64,000 bases of DNA, taken from the NCBI GenBank assembly GCA_016195915.1, contig JACPYS010000043.1, forward strand, positions 62,001 through 126,000, given 5' to 3'. Of this stretch, positions 59,618 through 64,000 are shown in pieces (position 1 is the first letter of the stretch; each line of letters opens with the position of its first letter). The translations under genes and the position numbers were made by a program. This stretch comes from Betaproteobacteria bacterium (GTDB lineage: Bacteria > Pseudomonadota > Gammaproteobacteria > Burkholderiales > SG8-39). Below the pieces are notes generated by a model that was not told the DNA's origin, made no database searches, and saw nothing but the letters and a program-made list of their open reading frames with translations.

Positions 59618-60594
59618 GGCGCACCCGTACCCGTCGGAATCAGCGCACCCGTGCCCGCAGGAATGGGCGCACTCGTGCGCTCGGCTACGCGCATCAGCGC
59701 GCTGCGCGAACGCGGATTTTGCTCGACCTCTTGCGGCGAGGCGCGCACCGGCTTGCCGATCAACTTCAGCAGGGGCGGCGGCATTTCCGACTCGCGCAGC
59801 GGCAGGTCGCGCGGCACCGGCGGCTGCGCCGCGCGCGCGAAGAACTGCTTGACGACGCGGTCCTCGAGCGAGTGAAAACTGATCACGGCGAGACGGCCGC
59901 CGGCGGCAAGCCGCTGGAGCGCCTGCGGCAACATCAGCGACAAGTCCTCAAGCTCCTGATTGAGGAAAATCCGTAGAGCTTGAAAGGTGCGCGTCGCGGG
60001 GTCCTGGTGAGCCTCGCGCGTGCGGACCGCCTGACCCACGAGCTCGGCAAGTTGGCGCGTTGTGCGGAGGGGCTGGACTGGCCGAGCAGCAACAATCGCC
60101 TTTGCAATCTGTTGAGCAAACCGTTCTTCGCCATAGTCGCGGATCACCTCCCTGATCTCGGATTCACCTGCATGCGAAAGCCACTGCGCCGCCGATTCGC
60201 CCTGCGTCGGATCCATGCGCATGTCGAGCGGGCCGTCGCGGCGAAACGAAAATCCGCGCTCCGGCAGCTCGAGCTGCGGCGAGGACACGCCCAGGTCGAA
60301 CAGCATTCCGTCCAGCTTCTCCGCGCCGATCGCGTCGAGGACCTGCGCGAGCGCCGAAAAGCGCGCGTGATGGACGCTGAAACGCGGATCCCGGATATCC
60401 GCCGCCGCGGCGACGGCCTGGGGATCGCGGTCGATGGCAACGAGCCGCCCGCGCGGGCCGAGCAGCGGCAGCAGCGCGCGGCTGTGACCACCGCGCCCGA
60501 AGGTTCCGTCGAGGTAGCTCCCGTCCGGTTTCAGCGCGAGCGCGGCAAGCGCCTCGGCGAGCAGCACCGGAAGGTGTTCCGTGCGCGGCGCCAT
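59605..60594 (-). CDS. rsmH: 16S rRNA (cytosine(1402)-N(4))-methyltransferase RsmH
   Basis: 329 residues. Methylates C1402 in 16S rRNA. Marks are [73 protein letters not shown] and [16 protein letters not shown]. The C-terminus ends with two imperfect copies of an 8-residue unit ([16 protein letters not shown]), encoded by a 24-base repeat. Confidence 0.96.
   Translation of the reverse strand: MAPRTEHLPVLLAEALAALALKPDGSYLDGTFGRGGHSRALLPLLGPRGRLVAIDRDPQAVAAAADIRDPRFSVHHARFSALAQVLDAIGAEKLDGMLFDLGVSSPQLELPERGFSFRRDGPLDMRMDPTQGESAAQWLSHAGESEIREVIRDYGEERFAQQIAKAIVAARPVQPLRTTRQLAELVGQAVRTREAHQDPATRTFQALRIFLNQELEDLSLMLPQALQRLAAGGRLAVISFHSLEDRVVKQFFARAAQPPVPRDLPLRESEMPPPLLKLIGKPVRASPQEVEQNPRSRSALMRVAERTSAPIPAGTGALIPTGTGAPWQS
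59618..59690. repeat. 24-bp imperfect repeat, about 2.5 copies, at the rsmH 3' end
   Basis: Successive stretches beginning GCGCACCCGTACCCG, GCGCACCCGTGCCCG and GCGCACTCGTGCGC recur with 24-base period on the plus strand. On the minus strand they encode the Ala-Pro-Gly-Thr-rich tail of RsmH. Confidence 0.8.
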
Positions 60595-60603
60595 GGGCCT
60601 CGC

Positions 60604-61053
60604 TCACAGCGAGAAGTTCTCCATGCCCGGCGGCACGCCGCCGCCCGAAGAGAGCGCCTGTTCGAGCTTGGCACCCCATACGGAGCTGTCCCACAGTTCG
60701 AAGTAGTGACCGAGCCCGTACATCGTCAATTCGCGCTCGAGCTTGGCGTGCCTGCGCAGCGCGGGGGAAACGAGGATGCGGCCGGAAGCATCGGGAGAAA
60801 GGTGCTCCTCGAATCCGAGCAGCAATCGCTTCCAGGCGCTGGTCTGCGGATTGAAACTGGGAAATTTCTCCACCTGCGCGCGCACAGGCTCCCAGGCATC
60901 GCGCGGGTACATCAGGACGCACCCGTCGGGATGGGCGGTCAGGACGACTTCGCCGCCGTCCTTGGCCAATGCATCGCGATGACGCGTGGGCAAAGCCACC
61001 CGACCCTTGGCGTCAAGCGTAATGACGGTTGCGCCGTGAAACGTTCCACCCAT
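60604..61053 (-). CDS. mraZ: Transcriptional regulator MraZ
   Basis: 149 residues, two SpoVT/AbrB-like swapped-hairpin domains. Marks are TLDAKGRVALPTRHRDAL and LSPDASGRILVSPALRRHAKL. MraZ binds repeats before its own gene and represses the dcw operon. ATG 61053 (GGTFHGATVITLD) fits the family; the frame is open a little further. Confidence 0.95.
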   Translation of the reverse strand: MGGTFHGATVITLDAKGRVALPTRHRDALAKDGGEVVLTAHPDGCVLMYPRDAWEPVRAQVEKFPSFNPQTSAWKRLLLGFEEHLSPDASGRILVSPALRRHAKLERELTMYGLGHYFELWDSSVWGAKLEQALSSGGGVPPGMENFSL

Positions 61054-61097
61054 TTGCGCTTGTCTCCGGCGAATAGCGTATGCAAAGCCCGAATTCG

Positions 61098-61121
61098 CCA
61101 CTTTTTTCTACGTTTTTCCAC
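61098..61121 (-). promoter_or_regulatory. Candidate MraZ operator: three GTGG-type repeats with 10-bp period
   Basis: On the minus strand GTGG, GTAG and GTGG occur at 61121-61118, 61111-61108 and 61101-61098, spaced exactly 10 bases. Known MraZ sites are tandem GTGG-rich repeats with this periodicity. The first repeat overlaps the predicted -10 element. Confidence 0.7.
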
Positions 61122-61148
61122 TTTAAGACAATCGATGAGGTGGGTCAA
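61120..61148 (-). promoter_or_regulatory. dcw cluster promoter (Pmra-like)
   Basis: On the minus strand -35 TTGACC (61148-61143), a 17-base spacer and -10 TAAAGT (61125-61120), about 70 bases before the mraZ ATG. The position and spacing fit sigma-70 rules. It overlaps the MraZ repeats, which agrees with autorepression. Confidence 0.65.
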
Positions 61149-61281
61149 GCGTGAAATCAGGAATTTTCCTAAGTCCGACAAAGGCTTAGCTTCATTTTTG
61201 AAAGTCGTTTTTGATGAATTATAAAAGTGTTATAAATTAATAAGATACGAATGGTAGTGAAACTGCATTCTTAGGTTGATC

Positions 61282-61297
61282 GTGAGCGTGCGCTCAC
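61282..61297. promoter_or_regulatory. Palindromic operator-like site before the acyl-CoA ligase
   Basis: GTGAGCG and CGCTCAC form perfect 7-base arms with a 2-base centre, ending 12 bases before the ATG. The size suits a TetR-type dimer site, but no such regulator is in the window. The DNA from about 61180 to 61260 is AT-rich and may hold the promoter. Confidence 0.5.
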
Positions 61298-61309
61298 TTT
61301 TGTTCGCCC

Positions 61310-62911
61310 ATGCTAGATTGTCTCGTGCTCACACCCATCGACGTCATCCGTTCCTATCCGGCGCACGACTACACCCTCTGCGGGCTGCTCGCGAGCCGTA
61401 GGCAACGCGCCGGGCTGCTCATTCATCCCGCAACGTCTTACGACGCGTTCCAGCGCGAGATCGACCGTGCGGCTGCAATGCTGCTTGCCCGGGGAATTGC
61501 GCGCGGCAAGCGAGTGGCCGTCATGGCGCGCAACAGCACTGAATTCGTGCTGCTGTTCTTCGCGCTCGCGCGCATCGGCGCGATCATGGTCCCGGTGAAC
61601 CCGGACTTCGGCGCGCGCGAAGCCGGTTACATCCTTGCTCATGCCAGGGTCGCGGCGCTTGCCGCGAGCGAAGCGGCAATGCCCGCGGTGCGCATGGCGA
61701 TTGCGGGAATGCCCGATCCACCCTGGCTGATGTCGATGGACGGCGGCGACCGCGCGGTACCCGCATTTACGGACCTGGTCAGGACCGCCGTCGGCCAGGT
61801 GCCGCGTGCGGCCGCGCGCGCCGACGATACCTGCCTGATCCTCTACACCTCGGGCACCACCGGATTTCCGAAGGGCGTGATGCACAGCCAGCGCAACTTC
61901 GTTCTCGCCGGCGAAGCATTCGTCGCGCGCATGTGGCTGCAGCCTGAGGACCGCCTGTTGTGCATCCTGCCGCTGTTCCACATCAACGCGCTGTTCTACT
62001 CGCTCGCAGGGACGCTCGCCGCCGGCGCGAGCCTGGCGCTGGTGCAGAAGTTCTCGGCTTCCACTTTCTGGCAGACCGTGTACGACACGGGCGCGACCCA
62101 GGCAAACATCATTGCCGCGATAGGCAACATTCTCGCGCGCCGGCCGCGCAGCGAATTCGTGCCGGGCCACAGCTTGCGCGTGGTGTACGGCGCGCCGGTC
62201 ACGCCCGAGCTGGAACGGACGTTCCGCGAGGAGTTCCACGTGCCGATGCTGATCGAAGGCTACGGCATGAGCGAGATTCCCGGCGCCGCGAACAATCCCT
62301 ATGACGGCGAAAAGCGTCCACACAGCTTCGGCCTGCCCGCGCGCCATCCCGATCCCGCGGTGTCGTTCTCGGAAATGCGCGTGGTGGACGACGAAGGCAG
62401 GGATCTGCCGGACGGACGGACCGGGGAACTGTGGGTCAGGACACCGATCCTGATGCAGGGCTACTACAAGGACCCGGAACAGACCACCGCTGCGATGCAC
62501 GACGGGTGGTTCGCGACCGGCGACCTGGTGCGGCGCGACTCAGACGGCTACTTCTACTTCGTCGCGCGCAAGAAGGACATCATCCGCCGCCGCGGCGAAA
62601 ACATATCCGGCGCCGAGATCGACCGCGTCGTGGGAGACCATCCGGCGGTGGTGCAATGCGCCGCGATTCCGGTGCCCTCCGAACTCGGGGAAGACGAGAT
62701 CCTCGTCGCAATCGTCCGCAAGCCGGAGGTGGAGGTCTCGGCAGGCGATATAGCCCGCTGGTGCCGGGAGCGGCTCGCGGCGATCAAGCAGCCGCGTTAC
62801 GTGGTGTTCGTCGAGTCGCTGCCGATGACTGCAACGCAGCGGGTGCAGAAGTTTCAGTTGCGCGCGGACGAAACGCTGCTCGAACATGCAGTCGATCTGG
62901 AACGGCGTTGA
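61310..62911 (+). CDS. AMP-forming acyl-CoA ligase (CaiC/crotonobetaine ligase-like)
   Basis: 533 residues of the ANL superfamily. AMP-binding motif ILYTSGTTGFPKGVMHS, then EGYGMSEIP, GWFATGDLVRRD and ARKKDIIRRRGENISGAEID. At the C-terminal A10 site, where most members have G-K (the adenylation lysine), this protein has TATQRVQKFQLR, so the lysine position reads Arg with Gln before it. Substrate is unknown; carnitine-type or other carboxylic acids are possible. Start ATG 61310 is tentative (GTG 61325 also in frame). Confidence 0.85.
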   Translation: MLDCLVLTPIDVIRSYPAHDYTLCGLLASRRQRAGLLIHPATSYDAFQREIDRAAAMLLARGIARGKRVAVMARNSTEFVLLFFALARIGAIMVPVNPDFGAREAGYILAHARVAALAASEAAMPAVRMAIAGMPDPPWLMSMDGGDRAVPAFTDLVRTAVGQVPRAAARADDTCLILYTSGTTGFPKGVMHSQRNFVLAGEAFVARMWLQPEDRLLCILPLFHINALFYSLAGTLAAGASLALVQKFSASTFWQTVYDTGATQANIIAAIGNILARRPRSEFVPGHSLRVVYGAPVTPELERTFREEFHVPMLIEGYGMSEIPGAANNPYDGEKRPHSFGLPARHPDPAVSFSEMRVVDDEGRDLPDGRTGELWVRTPILMQGYYKDPEQTTAAMHDGWFATGDLVRRDSDGYFYFVARKKDIIRRRGENISGAEIDRVVGDHPAVVQCAAIPVPSELGEDEILVAIVRKPEVEVSAGDIARWCRERLAAIKQPRYVVFVESLPMTATQRVQKFQLRADETLLEHAVDLERR

Positions 62912-62919
62912 CTACGGCG

Positions 62920-63180
62920 TCAGGTGGTCACGATTTCGACGCGAGCGGAATAGCCAAGCTGACCGAGTATTTCCTCACAATCTGCCCACGTCAGGTCGAA
63001 AGCACGCACGTCGGATACGCCGAGGCGCGACACTACGGCGGAAATGCACGCGGCGTCGTCTTCATCAAATTCGCCTTCCATCAGCGCGTTCTCGGCCCAA
63101 TCCACTAGTTGCGCCAGCGTGATGCGATGACGCAGATACGCGGCAATCTTGTCCGCAACGATCTGTTTGGTGATGATCAT
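62920..63180 (-). CDS. Small unknown acidic protein, second of a pair
   Basis: 86 residues, predicted mostly helical and acidic (ENALMEGEFDEDDAA, LGVSDVRAFDLTWADCEEILGQLGY). I do not recognise a named family. It follows the 78-residue gene by 10 bases on the same strand and converges with the acyl-CoA ligase. The two-gene layout of small acidic and basic proteins is reminiscent of toxin-antitoxin pairs, but nothing more supports that. Confidence 0.65.
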   Translation of the reverse strand: MIITKQIVADKIAAYLRHRITLAQLVDWAENALMEGEFDEDDAACISAVVSRLGVSDVRAFDLTWADCEEILGQLGYSARVEIVTT

Positions 63181-63190
63181 GGGGCAAATC

Positions 63191-63427
63191 CTACGCTTTC
63201 CGATGGCCCTTATCCACTGGGTACTTCTCGTGAATTTCCGTCAGCTTGCCTTGCTCGCCGTAAATTTCCTGCCAGAAGCGGAGCGTCACTTCGCTCGCGT
63301 CCACCTCCTTCAGGTAACGGGCGCGCCAGCCCTGCCGACCCTTGATTTCCATCCAATAAAGGCGTTCGCCCTTGGGCAACTCCTCCCATTGGCCAAACTT
63401 CTTTTCGTTTTGCGTCCGGGTACTCAT
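63191..63427 (-). CDS. Small unknown basic protein, first of a pair
   Basis: 78 residues, aromatic- and charge-rich (QWEELPKGERLYWMEIKGRQGWRARYLKEVD, FWQEIYGEQGKLTEIHEKYP). I do not recognise a named family. A 13-base palindrome ends 8 bases before its ATG, and no clear ribosome binding site is visible. Confidence 0.65.
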   Translation of the reverse strand: MSTRTQNEKKFGQWEELPKGERLYWMEIKGRQGWRARYLKEVDASEVTLRFWQEIYGEQGKLTEIHEKYPVDKGHRKA

Positions 63428-63434
63428 TTGTGCA

Positions 63435-63447
63435 CGCTAACTTAGCG
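63435..63447. promoter_or_regulatory. Palindrome just upstream of the small gene pair
   Basis: CGCTAA-C-TTAGCG, perfect 6-base arms with one central base, 8 bases before the start of the first small gene. It may be an operator that also masks the translation start. Confidence 0.45.
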
Positions 63448-63462
63448 CACGGGGGCGGTAAC

Positions 63463-63481
63463 GGTTGACTCGACGTCAACC
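63463..63481. promoter_or_regulatory. Second inverted repeat upstream of the small gene pair
   Basis: GGTTGAC and GTCAACC, perfect 7-base arms around TCGAC. It lies between the GST gene and the small gene pair, both transcribed leftward, so it may be an operator for the pair or a hairpin after the GST gene. Confidence 0.45.
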
Positions 63482-63537
63482 AGTCTCGGCGTTGTCGAAC
63501 GCTCGATTTCACACAGAGTACGGTCGTGGACCGCGGG

Positions 63538-64000
63538 TCAGCGCAGCAGCTTGTACTCGCCGCCCCGCTCCACCGCGCGCTTGTATGCCGGACGCGAGTG
63601 GATGCGTTCGAGGAACGCCATCAGCTTCGGCCGGGTCGCATCGAGCCCACCGCGCGACGCGGCCGCTTCGAGGGGAAAGCTCATCTGGATGTCCGCCGCG
63701 CTGAACTCCTTGCCCGTGAACCATTCGCTCCTGCCCAGTTCCGCCTCCATGTAGTCGAGGTGGCGCGCGATGTTCGGCTCGATGAAGCTGCTCTTCGCGC
63801 GACGCGCGATCGCGCGCGCGACCGGGCGCACGAAGAACGGCATCGGGCCCTTCTCGATGCGATCGAAGATCAGCTTCATCAGCAACGGCGGCATCGCCGA
63901 GCCTTCGGCGTAGTGCAGCCAGTATGTGTAGCGCAGCCGCTCCGGAGTATCGGGAGCCGGCACCAGGCGTCCGCCCCCGTAGCGGCCCACCAGGTACTCG
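63538..64000 (-). CDS. Glutathione S-transferase family protein, N-terminus beyond window edge
   Basis: About 154 C-terminal residues are present and the frame is open to base 64000. The sequence EYLVGRYGGGRLVP is the end of the thioredoxin-like domain, followed by the helical domain (RHLDYMEAELGRSEWFTGKEFSAADIQMSFPLEAA, then FLERIHSRPAYKRAVERGG). The glutathione-binding N-terminal motif is outside the window, so subclass cannot be given. Confidence 0.88.
   Translation of the reverse strand, partial: EYLVGRYGGGRLVPAPDTPERLRYTYWLHYAEGSAMPPLLMKLIFDRIEKGPMPFFVRPVARAIARRAKSSFIEPNIARHLDYMEAELGRSEWFTGKEFSAADIQMSFPLEAAASRGGLDATRPKLMAFLERIHSRPAYKRAVERGGEYKLLR

Overview
The window is GC-rich, densely coding DNA from a bacterial chromosome. 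Gene content and order point to a betaproteobacterium (Burkholderiales/Nitrosomonadales type); this is inferred from synteny and no species can be named. Landmarks are a complete division and cell-wall (dcw) cluster ending in ftsZ-lpxC, then dciA, an M23 peptidase, secA and argJ; the ffh/ypjD/corE block; and rpsP-rimM-trmD-rplS. No rRNA, tRNA, CRISPR array or insertion sequence was seen. No gene-free stretch exceeds 300 bases; the longest is the roughly 256-base dcw promoter region at 61054-61309.

Layout. 1-6064 (minus): CYTH-CHAD triphosphatase, SixA, two-domain PPK2 and HrpA helicase, a possible polyphosphate operon. 6157-10282 (plus): SulP transporter with STAS and cyclic-nucleotide domains, a DUF3617 protein and a pyrrolysine-free MttB homologue. 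10296-13710 (minus): mtnP-apt-mtnA-lsrF, a methylthioadenosine salvage operon ending in an LsrF-type aldolase, with a frameshift in apt. 13768-25928 (minus): a long row of riboflavin (ribE, ribD, ribBX, ribH), one-carbon (glyA), regulatory (nrdR, nusB), AmmeMemoRadiSam, thiL, pgpA, pncC and ribosome/tRNA genes. 26037-29569: ffh and, divergently, ypjD and corE. 29682-33310 (plus): pilC, pilD, coaE and zapD, with pilB missing from its usual place. 33397-37745 (minus): a small XRE/SDR islet, a Nudix-TenI fusion, a DUF815 ATPase and argJ. 37760-61053 (mostly minus): secA, M23 peptidase, dciA (plus), lpxC and the whole dcw cluster from mraZ to ftsZ, with a recognisable promoter and MraZ operator. 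61310-64000: an acyl-CoA ligase, a pair of small unknown genes, and the C-terminal part of a glutathione S-transferase.

The most interesting points are the LsrF-type aldolase in an MTA-salvage operon, which suggests an unrecognised DHAP-shunt aldolase; the apt frameshift; repeated tandem duplications at gene junctions (ribH/nusB, rimM/trmD, ddl/ftsQ, rsmH/ftsL, lpxC 3' end); a two-gene unit of unknown small proteins behind two palindromes; and a small membrane-protein frame antisense to dciA. Start codons were chosen by homology to known family N-termini and by spacing. Many in-operon genes overlap by 1 to 4 bases (TGATG, ATGA, GTGA), which suggests translational coupling.
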